From contig CANRAQ010000054.1 in assembly GCA_947628725.1 (NCBI GenBank), forward strand, positions 1 through 6,284: a stretch of 6,284 nt of DNA. Reading direction: 5' to 3'. The position numbers and the translations under genes were made by a program. Below are positions 1 through 6,179 of the stretch, piece after piece (the stretch's first letter is position 1; every line of letters begins with the position of its first letter). Under the pieces are notes generated by a model. That model was given only the letters and a program-made list of their open reading frames with translations, had not been told where the DNA came from and searched no databases. This DNA is from an uncultured Bacilli bacterium. GTDB lineage: Bacteria > Bacillota_I > Bacilli_A > RF39 > UBA660.

Positions 1-15
1 ACTTGGTTGTCTCAC

Positions 16-38
16 AAACCCTTATAAATAAAGGGTTT
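16..38. other. Candidate attachment core (left att site)
   Basis: Perfect 8-bp inverted arms AAACCCTT (16-23) and AAGGGTTT (31-38) flank a 7-bp centre ATAAATA. This is the geometry of a tyrosine-recombinase core: two inverted half-sites around a 6-8 bp crossover. Neither strand has a T-run after the arms, so it is not a good terminator. It lies outside the integrase gene and its arm repeats, where an integrase-proximal end is expected. The last bases of the window (6273-6284) resemble one half-site. The att role is inferred; bases 1-15 would then be host flank. Confidence 0.5.
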
Positions 39-42
39 CAAC

Positions 43-66
43 AAAAATGGAGCGCTATTGCGCTCC
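43..66 (-). terminator. Rho-independent terminator, leftward
   Basis: A perfect 7-bp GC-rich stem, GGAGCGC (49-55) with GCGCTCC (60-66), encloses a TATT loop. Read on the minus strand the stem is followed by ATTTTTG, from the A-run at 43-47. The plus strand has no T-run after the stem. It would stop transcripts leaving the integrase operon before they enter the flanking DNA, acting as a second stop behind the weaker one at 214-241. Confidence 0.6.
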
Positions 67-139
67 TTCAGGGGGTTGCTATATTGAACTCAATTAAAAT
101 CTATATCCATTGTATTTAAAGGTTATGTAAGCAATACAC

Positions 140-216
140 TGCCACATAAATTCATAAGATTTTATAATTTTTTAGTTTTATTGCCACATAAACTGCCACA
201 TAAGTTGCCACATAAA
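140..216. repeat. Four TGCCACATAA direct repeats (candidate integrase arm sites)
   Basis: Direct copies of TGCCACATAA start at 140, 182, 194 and 206. Three are also followed by A; the copy at 194 is followed by G. The last three repeat every 12 bases, and the first lies 42 bases before the second. On the minus strand they read TTATGTGGCA. Clustered short direct repeats between the attachment core and the 3' end of int are typical arm-type sites for the N-terminal domain of Tn916/lambda-like integrases. The repeats are seen directly; integrase binding is inferred. Confidence 0.6.
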
Positions 217-241
217 AAATAGGTATTATTTTTACCTATTT
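214..241 (-). terminator. Terminator at the end of the integrase operon
   Basis: The 9-bp inverted repeat AAATAGGTA (217-225) and TACCTATTT (233-241) has a 7-base loop. On the minus strand the stem ends in a T-run (214-219), forming a hairpin with U-tract. The integrase stop codon (232-234) lies within the hairpin. Only two stem pairs are G-C, so it is probably leaky. Confidence 0.5.
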
Positions 242-1341
242 AACTTATTAATTGTTTCAACTATATTATCTAATTTTCCCTTAAACATATGAGAGTATGT
301 ATTTAAAGTTTCATCTATTTTTGTATGACCTAAATACTTAGCGACCATCGTTATATTTGCTCCATTATTAATAAGTAATGACGCACAACTATGTCTAAAA
401 TCATGGATTCTAATTTGCTTAACATTTGCTAATTTACAATTTTTATTTTTTCTATCTCTCATCTTACTTTTTGTTATAGGTTCATAATTTCCAAATACAA
501 ACCAATCTTCATTAAAACCATAATAGTTAGTTTGATATTTTCTTAGTGTATTTAAATCTTCTACTAATATATCAGGCATTGGAATAGTGCGACAACTACT
601 TTTTGTTTTTGGTGTAGTTATAAAATATTTATCCCCCTCAAAGTTTACTACAATATTTCTTCTTACAGTTAATTCTTTATTCTTAAAATCTATATCTTTC
701 CAATTTAACCCTCTAACTTCACCGGAACGTAAACCACAATAATATAAAGTTTCAAATAATGCTTTAAACAATATATCTGTTTCAACACCTATAAATTTTT
801 TAAATTCCTCATAGGTCCAAAACTCCATTTCTTTTGGTAGTTCATTTGGGTTATCAAATTTAGTCATTTTCTTATACATATCATTAAAAGTTAAATCGTG
901 CCATTTAATACCATAATTTAATACGCTCTTTAAATATTTATATAAATCATTTTTTGTTCTGGTTGCTAAGTCTGTATTATTCATATCTCTTTTCCACTTT
1001 TCAAAATGGTTTATATTTAACTCTTTAACTTTAATATCATCAAACATTTTTAAATGATCTCTTCTTTTTTTATAATTTCTTAATGTAGTAACTTTAACTT
1101 TATCTTTTTGATAATCAAAATGTAAATCACATAACTCTTTAAAAGTCATATCACTTTGAATACCTTTATCTTCTATACCAAGTAAATAATCTTTTTCAGC
1201 CTGTATTGCCTCTTTTCTAGTAAAATAATTTTTAGAACGGTAATGATGTTGTTTACCGTTCATATCTTTTACTCTAACCTCAAACATCCATTTGCGGCCA
1301 TCTTTAGTCCAATTTTTTTCAGGAACTTGTCTAACTGCCAT
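232..1341 (-). CDS. int: Tyrosine recombinase / integrase (Tn916-type)
   Basis: This 369-residue enzyme should catalyse site-specific integration and, with an excision factor, excision of the element. The start chosen is the ATG at 1339-1341 (MAVRQVP), with AAAGAG 9 bases upstream. The frame stays open to 1395, but a start there would overlap the preceding gene and lacks this site. Domains in order are an N-terminal arm-binding fold of the AP2-like type (about residues 10-55, WMFEVRVKD), a SAM-like core-binding domain (about 65-155) and the catalytic domain (about 170-360). The catalytic set is complete: Arg205 in GLRSGE, a hairpin lysine in PKTKSS (245 or 247), His313 and Arg316 in HDFRH, His339 in LGH and nucleophile Tyr349 in TYSHM. 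Length fits Tn916-like integrases. The gene begins 4 bases after the small upstream gene, suggesting translational coupling, and is followed by terminators and the arm-site repeats. Confidence 0.95.
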   Translation of the reverse strand: MAVRQVPEKNWTKDGRKWMFEVRVKDMNGKQHHYRSKNYFTRKEAIQAEKDYLLGIEDKGIQSDMTFKELCDLHFDYQKDKVKVTTLRNYKKRRDHLKMFDDIKVKELNINHFEKWKRDMNNTDLATRTKNDLYKYLKSVLNYGIKWHDLTFNDMYKKMTKFDNPNELPKEMEFWTYEEFKKFIGVETDILFKALFETLYYCGLRSGEVRGLNWKDIDFKNKELTVRRNIVVNFEGDKYFITTPKTKSSCRTIPMPDILVEDLNTLRKYQTNYYGFNEDWFVFGNYEPITKSKMRDRKNKNCKLANVKQIRIHDFRHSCASLLINNGANITMVAKYLGHTKIDETLNTYSHMFKGKLDNIVETINKLNR

Positions 1342-1345
1342 AATA

Positions 1346-1597
1346 TCACACTCTTTTTTCTTTATTTGCCATATTATAAATATAGTCTTCATCAAAACCT
1401 AGATAATCTAAAACCATTTTTGTAGGTACATTTTTTCTACTAGATAATGGTAATTTTTTACCACTATCTAGTATTTTATTTTCAATATCTACTCGTATCT
1501 TAGTTGCACTATATTTACCACATTGTGCCAGTAACATTATTCCATTTGTATCAATCCAAGGTTTTTGAATTAATTTATATAGATTTAAATAATCCAT
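1346..1597 (-). CDS. Small protein upstream of integrase, candidate excisionase
   Basis: This is an 83-residue, fairly basic protein with a strong GGAGGT site 6 bases before its ATG. The stop is TGA at 1346-1348. It starts 16 bases after the primase stop and ends 4 bases before the integrase start, so the three are probably co-transcribed. The predicted pattern is mostly helical. A middle segment (about residues 19-40, IMLLAQCGKYSATKIR) could be a helix-turn-helix. It is followed by a basic stretch (KKLPLSSRKNVPTK) and a terminal helix (VLDYLGFDEDYIYNMA). This resembles small DUF3173-like proteins found next to integrases in Bacillota elements, but the family assignment is from memory and tentative. 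Position, size and charge suggest a recombination directionality factor. A small DNA-binding regulator is the main alternative. There is no membrane segment or signal peptide. Confidence 0.7.
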   Translation of the reverse strand: MDYLNLYKLIQKPWIDTNGIMLLAQCGKYSATKIRVDIENKILDSGKKLPLSSRKNVPTKMVLDYLGFDEDYIYNMANKEKRV

Positions 1598-1613
1598 TTT
1601 AATACCTCCAATC

Positions 1614-3986
1614 CTACATAAACCTATTTTTTATTACATCACCATAATCTCTTTTAACTTCATCGGTTAAATCAATATGTCTGTAATAAAAATTACCACC
1701 ATGTGTTTTTTTAAGTGTCGTTTCATTTGTTGCATTAAGCATAGCTTTTTTAAACTCTCTTGGACTTTCATAATAATTGTTGTTATTATCTTTTGCCCAT
1801 GCTTTGTAGATTTTATATATTTCACCTGATGTATAATCGGTACTTTCTGGTTCACGAATTACAGTGTCTATACACTCTTTTATAAACCTTAAAGCACTAT
1901 TATGGTCTGTCCTATATCTATCTCTTAATTCAATCGATTTTTTTGGGAGAATGAAATTATATCCGTTGTTTATCACATTTTTAAGAGCATTTAATGACTT
2001 GTAAATTATATAATCTGTTTCTTCTAACATGTGTTCTACAAGTAATTTATCTCGTTTTTCTTCTGGTATAACATTAACAGTTTCTATTGGTATAAATCTT
2101 TCCCATACATGTGTACCATCATCGCCTCCAAATTTAATAAATTCATTCATTGTCATAATTACTACACCTTTATACCTAAAATCTATACTGTCTTTGTTTT
2201 TATAAGAATCATTTAATGAATCACCACCTGTTATTTTTTTAAAAGAATCCAAACTAGGTAATCTAACTGTAGTTACATCACTAAACGATGCTAATCTTTT
2301 TCCAAGTAGATTAATTCTCGAAAAATTTTTCTCCATACTTCTCAAATCAGTACTACTATAATTTTTTTCACCTATTATTCTTTCTACCAACTCTAATGCT
2401 TTACTCTTTCCAGTATTACCTTTACCGCAGAGAACTAATGACTGTTTCATTTTTGAACCATCTATATTAGAAAATACTGTTCCGTAAAACTCTAATATTA
2501 ATTCTTGTTGCTCTTTATCACCATTAGTTAAAACCTCTAGGAAATTATCGAAATAACTATTCTTAGGTTTTTCTACATACTCTTTATAATCAATTGGAAG
2601 TTGTATAGTAATTAAATACTTTGGTGAATGAGGTATTAATATATTTTCTTTTAAATCTAGTATTCCATTTTTAAAATTAATTAGATTTTCATAAGTATTC
2701 AATTCGTTGATACTTACATATTTTGCTTCTGTACCCATTAAATTGAATACTTCCATAATATCTCTATACTTACATATTTCCGTTGGTATATAATACTTGA
2801 TGATTTTCTTTATTTTATTATCTGTATAATTTTTATACACTCCACTTTCATAGAAATATTTTGGTACTTTATCCTCAGTTGTAGTACTTATATAAAAGTA
2901 TTTCAAATTGGCTAAAATAAATTTTGCTAATTTCGCACCATTAATTTTAGTTTTAATATATCCAGTACTCAAATAACAAAATACCCAATCTATATCTATT
3001 GGTATAGGTAAATCTTCTTTAGCGTTCTTTACTTGTTCCCTAATTTTATCTTCATAATATAGTCTTTTTTTATCTGGATCCAAATCATCATCTTTTATTT
3101 CTTCTGACATATTTAAAATGCTTTCTTTAAAATACTTTATACTTTCTTTCTTAGTTAAATTTTTAGTAGCCATTAAATATTCAATTATTGAGCCGCCTAA
3201 TTGACCATTAGACCCAAAACAGTAAAAACTGTTGGTATCTTTATAATACCTTAAGCAGTCATTATGGCCACAAATAGGACATACATTGAATGCTATATAT
3301 TTACTAGTTTCTCTTATCTTACTAGTATCTTGCATTATATAGTTTAATAAATCAAAATTCTTTATCAATTGATTTATTTTTTCTTCTGATGTATAATCTT
3401 CTACAGATGAGTAATTTTTTGCTATATCTATAATCTCATCTTCTTTAACTGTGGCTGCTAAATCAACTACAGTTATTTTTTCTTTCCCAGTAGTTCCATA
3501 AAACAATTTAGAAACAGTAGCACATGATGTGTCTGTATTAGGAACTAAATTATTAATTATATCTAATAGTTTATTCATCTTATCTTTATAAACTATAGGT
3601 TTATCTAAAATAAATATTACCCTATATCTTGGTACATCTTTGGTGCTACTAAATGTTTCATAATAGAAACATGGTTTTAAATTATAACTTTTAAATATAT
3701 CTAATATTTCTTCGATACTTATAATTTTTTCACTATCTTTCTTATTATCTACATCTATAAAGATTATTTCTTGTTGCACAAAATCATTTTCTGTAGCACC
3801 TGATTTTAAGACAGCAGGTCTTATCGTATATCCCAATGAGATATAATTTATCAAGTCATTTAAAGTAATATCATTTATTGTTGATATATTCTTTAACCTA
3901 TTTTGTATTAAACTGACATCTTTAGATGTTGGTTTTTCTTTAAATGGTGTTTTATCCACCATAATTTTTACTTTTTTATTTTCCAT
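1614..3986 (-). CDS. Primase-helicase (AEP-like, zinc finger, SF3/D5 helicase)
   Basis: This 790-residue replication protein probably primes and unwinds the excised element. The ATG at 3984-3986 (MENKK) is preferred because AGAGGA lies 9 bases upstream; the in-frame ATG at 4002-4004 has no site and overlaps that SD. An AEP-like primase region (about residues 30-180) has a metal-binding DxD in IIFIDVDN (Asp78, Asp80), an Arg-rich strand PRYRVIF (119-125) and SKLFYG (159-164). A DnaG-like zinc finger follows (Cys236, Cys239, His241, Cys244, Cys256), with GGSIIEYL after it. A D5-N-like region leads into the SF3 helicase, which has Walker A GKGNTGKS (521-528), a Walker B region LLGKRLASFSD, motif C VIMTMNEF with Asn614, and a likely arginine finger in WERF (Arg630). 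The C-terminus (about 715-790) resembles the D5 winged-helix tail. This layout is known from phage, satellite and plasmid replication proteins of Bacillota. No frameshift or missing core motif is seen. Confidence 0.9.
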   Translation of the reverse strand: MENKKVKIMVDKTPFKEKPTSKDVSLIQNRLKNISTINDITLNDLINYISLGYTIRPAVLKSGATENDFVQQEIIFIDVDNKKDSEKIISIEEILDIFKSYNLKPCFYYETFSSTKDVPRYRVIFILDKPIVYKDKMNKLLDIINNLVPNTDTSCATVSKLFYGTTGKEKITVVDLAATVKEDEIIDIAKNYSSVEDYTSEEKINQLIKNFDLLNYIMQDTSKIRETSKYIAFNVCPICGHNDCLRYYKDTNSFYCFGSNGQLGGSIIEYLMATKNLTKKESIKYFKESILNMSEEIKDDDLDPDKKRLYYEDKIREQVKNAKEDLPIPIDIDWVFCYLSTGYIKTKINGAKLAKFILANLKYFYISTTTEDKVPKYFYESGVYKNYTDNKIKKIIKYYIPTEICKYRDIMEVFNLMGTEAKYVSINELNTYENLINFKNGILDLKENILIPHSPKYLITIQLPIDYKEYVEKPKNSYFDNFLEVLTNGDKEQQELILEFYGTVFSNIDGSKMKQSLVLCGKGNTGKSKALELVERIIGEKNYSSTDLRSMEKNFSRINLLGKRLASFSDVTTVRLPSLDSFKKITGGDSLNDSYKNKDSIDFRYKGVVIMTMNEFIKFGGDDGTHVWERFIPIETVNVIPEEKRDKLLVEHMLEETDYIIYKSLNALKNVINNGYNFILPKKSIELRDRYRTDHNSALRFIKECIDTVIREPESTDYTSGEIYKIYKAWAKDNNNNYYESPREFKKAMLNATNETTLKKTHGGNFYYRHIDLTDEVKRDYGDVIKNRFM

Positions 3987-4011
3987 ATTATTTCTTCCTC
4001 TCATATTTACT

Positions 4012-4048
4012 TTGTTCTAATTATATATAATACTTGAAACACTTTCAC
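4012..4048 (-). promoter_or_regulatory. Candidate promoter for primase-xis-int, with palindrome
   Basis: On the minus strand, GTGAAA (4043-4048, 4 of 6 to consensus) lies 17 bases before a perfect TATAAT (4020-4025), predicting a start near 4012 and a short leader. A palindrome TGAAA-CAC-TTTCA (4035-4047) overlaps the -35 box and could be an operator. The 92-base gap between the SSB-like gene and the primase has no clear terminator, so read-through is also likely. Confidence 0.4.
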
Positions 4049-4078
4049 TATTGTTATATAATCTACCCGAGGAAATAC

Positions 4079-4723
4079 CTAAAAAGGTAAATCCTCAGAT
4101 AAATCAATATCTATTGTTGGTGAGTTTTCAGGCTCCAAACGAAGTTCCTCTTGCTGACTATTATCTTGAATACCACGTTGTTTTAGGTATTCAGAGTAAC
4201 TCATCTCTGAGCCATCAACCAACCTTACATTAGGGATTTGTATATCCTTAATGTTTTTATTTGCGGAGTAACTAAATAGTGTCACTCCTGATTTTAAGTC
4301 TCCGTCGATATTTTTATACTCCTGGAGACCAAACTGCCCCATAAACTCAAGTCCTCTTAATTGAGTAAAATCCATAATACTATGGGATTCTATCTCAACC
4401 TTTTTATCATTATATTTTTCCAAAACACCAATAAAGTGTTTTAAATATCCTAATTTATTAGGATCCAATGGGAAATATTTAGTACCCTCATTGGGCCACT
4501 TTTTTTCATTAGTGGTATTATTATCAAATAGTTTTTGACAATAATCACTAAATTCCCCATCTTCTTTTATATCAAACATTACCTTTAATGTTTGATTTCC
4601 TGTCCTATTATTTTGGTATTCTTTTACCTCTATAATAGTACAGATATGACCTCCTAAACTTAGAGGTTTGAAGTTATTGAACTCTTTAGGTTCAATATCT
4701 TTCCAATTATCTGGAACTATCAT
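4079..4723 (-). CDS. Phage-type single-stranded DNA-binding protein (OB-fold, DUF669-like)
   Basis: This is a 214-residue protein. The ATG at 4721-4723 has AAGGAG 10 bases upstream; an in-frame GTG at 4730-4732 would sit only 2 bases from that site and is rejected. The N-terminal two thirds look like a beta-rich OB-type domain (about residues 15-150: FKPLSLGGHICTIIEV, QTLKVMFDI, then YLKHFIGVLEKYN). A polar low-complexity linker follows, then a very acidic tail ending SEDLPF. That acidic tip with terminal Phe is the hallmark by which SSBs recruit partner proteins. The FKPL-G start and the middle helix resemble phage DUF669 SSB-like proteins, an assignment made from memory. It probably coats single strands made by the primase-helicase encoded just downstream. 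It is the first gene of the leftward set. Its G+C (22 of 60 in 4141-4200) is higher than in the rightward gene. Confidence 0.75.
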   Translation of the reverse strand: MIVPDNWKDIEPKEFNNFKPLSLGGHICTIIEVKEYQNNRTGNQTLKVMFDIKEDGEFSDYCQKLFDNNTTNEKKWPNEGTKYFPLDPNKLGYLKHFIGVLEKYNDKKVEIESHSIMDFTQLRGLEFMGQFGLQEYKNIDGDLKSGVTLFSYSANKNIKDIQIPNVRLVDGSEMSYSEYLKQRGIQDNSQQEELRLEPENSPTIDIDLSEDLPF

Positions 4724-4733
4724 TCTTATCACT

Positions 4734-4832
4734 CTCCTTCTAAACTTATATTAGTTTCATTTTTTGATTTCTAAGAACTCCTTTTGTAAGTCAAATATGA
4801 TAAAAGGAGAAATTACATTTGCTTACTTCTTA
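4734..4832 (-). promoter_or_regulatory. Foldable leader of the SSB-like gene
   Basis: On the minus strand, CTCCTTTT (4802-4809) can pair with AAAAGGAG (4778-4785) in an 8-bp stem with a 16-base loop. TAAGAA (4827-4832) can pair with TTCTTA (4772-4777), and GTAAG (4822-4826) with CTTAC in the loop (4786-4790). The same TCTCCTT (4804-4810) is complementary over 7 bases to the gene's own SD (4733-4739). Mutually exclusive structures could therefore expose or hide the SD. The complementarities are seen directly; control of translation is inferred. No known riboswitch class is recognised. Confidence 0.35.
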
Positions 4833-4857
4833 AAAACCTAAATTGTCTTTGAGTGAA

Positions 4858-4894
4858 TTACCTTATATATAAAGAAGTGATTTCACTCTATCAA
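4858..4894 (-). promoter_or_regulatory. Candidate main leftward promoter with operator
   Basis: On the minus strand, TTGATA (4889-4894, 5 of 6) lies 17 bases before TATATA (4866-4871, 4 of 6), placing the start near 4858. That gives a leader of about 135 bases before the SSB-like gene. The spacer holds the inverted repeat AGTGA-TT-TCACT (4876-4887), and the -35 box overlaps one arm of the repeat at 4891-4914. Both are well placed for a repressor or activator. Confidence 0.5.
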
Positions 4895-4914
4895 AGCGTA
4901 GTTTTTCGCTTTGA
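4891..4914. repeat. 8-bp inverted repeat in the divergent region
   Basis: TCAAAGCG (4891-4898) and CGCTTTGA (4907-4914) form a perfect 8-bp inverted repeat with an 8-base centre. No T-run follows on either strand, so it is not a typical terminator. It abuts the leftward -35 box. It could be an operator or part of a replication origin, since primase-carrying elements often keep the origin near the replication genes. Confidence 0.5.
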
Positions 4915-4984
4915 CACGATTAATTTACCACACAAAAAAACTAAAAAAAATAGTGGTGAAAAAGAAAAAAGTATTTATGAAAAT

Positions 4985-5056
4985 TTCACTACTTTTTTTA
5001 AAAAAAATTATAATATAACTATTAAAATTGACAAAACTATAAATTACTGATACTCT
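4985..5056 (+). promoter_or_regulatory. Candidate promoters for the zinc-ribbon gene
   Basis: Two overlapping candidates are visible. The first is TTCACT (4985-4990), 18 bases, then a perfect TATAAT (5009-5014), with a start near 5021. The second is a perfect TTGACA (5028-5033), 17 bases, then TACTCT (5051-5056) with an extended TG, with a start near 5063 almost on the SD. The palindrome TGAAA-A-TTTCA (4978-4988) overlaps the first -35 box. A small hairpin CTCTT (5053-5057) with AAGAG (5062-5066) covers part of the SD. Confidence 0.4.
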
Positions 5057-5080
5057 TTTTTAAGAGGTGTTGGTAATATT

Positions 5081-6163
5081 ATGCATTTAACAATTTATTT
5101 TATTGGTATAAATTTAGATAAACTTTCTAAGGAATTAAATGATAAATTCGATGTAAATAGTTGTGAAAACAATATAAAAATTTTTAAAGATAAATATATT
5201 GAAAATAAATGGATAAAAAATGTCTATTCAATAATTTTTACTTTGAAACCAATTAAAAGGTACAACGCAAGAAAGATAGATTATTTTTTTAAAAATCTTA
5301 AAAATGTAGAAGAAAAAAACGGAATTTATTTCTTTAATATAAACAATGATTTATTTACTAATTTAGATGAGTACGCTAATTTTTTTATTGATGATATATT
5401 AAAAAATTATTCTAATAAACAATTGAATAAAAAAATGTGGTGGGATGATTGTAGATATAAGGATGTTTATGATTATTGCAAAAAAAAAGATATAAAAACT
5501 ACTTTTCCTAGGATGAAAATAACAAATATAGTTAATTTTAATTTTAAGCCAGAAAATTGCTATTTAGAACTAGAAAATTCAACTGATAATGATTGTTATT
5601 TTCTTAAAATATTAGACCATAAACGTGAAAATAAAACACCTAAATATATCGTTGGTTTTGATAAATCTGAAGTAGATGTGTTTAGAATTGAGGATTTAAT
5701 AATTTCACTATTTGATACACTTTTTAGTCATAAAGAATTTAATATACATATTAAGAAATGTAGAAAATGCAAAAAATACTTTTTATTTAAAAATGGTAAT
5801 AATAAATATTGTAGTAGATTATACAAAGATGGTTTAACTTGTACTGAATATTCAAAAAAATATGGTGATTCAGAAGATGATACCAATTTTGATATAGTAT
5901 GTAGCAAATTATATTCGAATAAGCGAAATAGAATTCTTAATAGAAAAAATAAAAAAAATAATGAAATAGAGCAACTTATTTCGGAGTATGAATATCAACA
6001 ATTTAAAAAAATTATAATTAGTAAAAGTGAAAAAGAAAATTGTAATCCATATGAAAAGTTATTCGATATAATTATTACAAACAATGAAACTAAAATAAAT
6101 AAAATTAAAGAATTTAACTTAAAAGAATTTTTTTCAACTACATATATTAATAATCTTAAATAA
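5081..6163 (+). CDS. Zinc-ribbon protein of unknown function (DUF6076-like), cargo gene
   Basis: This is a 360-residue soluble protein with no signal peptide or membrane helix. The ATG at 5081 has AGAGGTG (5063-5069) 11 bases upstream. The N-terminal 220 residues are rich in Lys, Asn, Phe and Tyr with no motif I recognise (MWWDDCRYKDVYDYCKKK at 119-136 stands out). A zinc ribbon follows: Cys227-x2-Cys230-x13-Cys244-x9-Cys254 (KCRKCKKYF, NNKYCSR, GLTCTEY). After it comes a basic helical tail (SNKRNRILNRKNKK, about 279-292). The CxxCxxYF...YC...TC pattern and basic tail resemble DUF6076-type proteins of Clostridia, whose function is unknown; this is recalled, not searched. The ribbon and tail suggest nucleic-acid binding. 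Hand counts give 12 of 60 G+C at 5401-5460 and 13 of 60 at 5941-6000, against 21-22 of 60 in sampled lines of the replication genes, hinting at separate acquisition. It stands alone, divergent from the other genes, beside the far end of the element: a typical cargo slot. Confidence 0.85.
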   Translation: MHLTIYFIGINLDKLSKELNDKFDVNSCENNIKIFKDKYIENKWIKNVYSIIFTLKPIKRYNARKIDYFFKNLKNVEEKNGIYFFNINNDLFTNLDEYANFFIDDILKNYSNKQLNKKMWWDDCRYKDVYDYCKKKDIKTTFPRMKITNIVNFNFKPENCYLELENSTDNDCYFLKILDHKRENKTPKYIVGFDKSEVDVFRIEDLIISLFDTLFSHKEFNIHIKKCRKCKKYFLFKNGNNKYCSRLYKDGLTCTEYSKKYGDSEDDTNFDIVCSKLYSNKRNRILNRKNKKNNEIEQLISEYEYQQFKKIIISKSEKENCNPYEKLFDIIITNNETKINKIKEFNLKEFFSTTYINNLK

Positions 6164-6179
6164 AATAATAGTATTTATA

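Noticed and set aside
1346..1348. Mycoplasma-type code in which TGA means tryptophan
   Set aside because: All long frames are intact with TGA as stop, tryptophans inspected are TGG, and the 83-residue gene ends naturally at TGA just before the integrase start.
1342..1395. Longer integrase start with 18 extra residues (from 1395)
   Set aside because: It would overlap the 83-residue gene in another frame and lacks a ribosome site. The ATG at 1341 has AAAGAG 9 bases upstream and gives the usual integrase N-terminus.
1243..1425. 60-codon plus-strand frame
   Set aside because: It lies antisense across the integrase and the 83-residue gene, with no recognisable domain. It is a shadow of the real genes.
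1667..1855. 62-codon minus-strand frame
   Set aside because: It lies wholly inside the primase-helicase gene in another frame; its Met-Gln-Lys-rich product looks like an out-of-frame translation.
3987..4004. Upstream ATG at 4002-4004 for the primase-helicase
   Set aside because: No SD lies before it, and its first codons (AGA GGA) are the SD for the ATG at 3984-3986.
4051..4233. 60-codon plus-strand frame
   Set aside because: It is antisense to the 3' end of the SSB-like gene, with no ribosome site or recognisable motif.
4891..4914. Terminator at the TCAAAGCG/CGCTTTGA hairpin
   Set aside because: No T-run follows on either strand, and it abuts a promoter, so an operator or origin role fits better.
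4977..5018. 13-codon peptide MKISLLFLKKIII in the divergent region
   Set aside because: There is no SD before its ATG, and the sequence simply reflects T- and A-runs that overlap a promoter.
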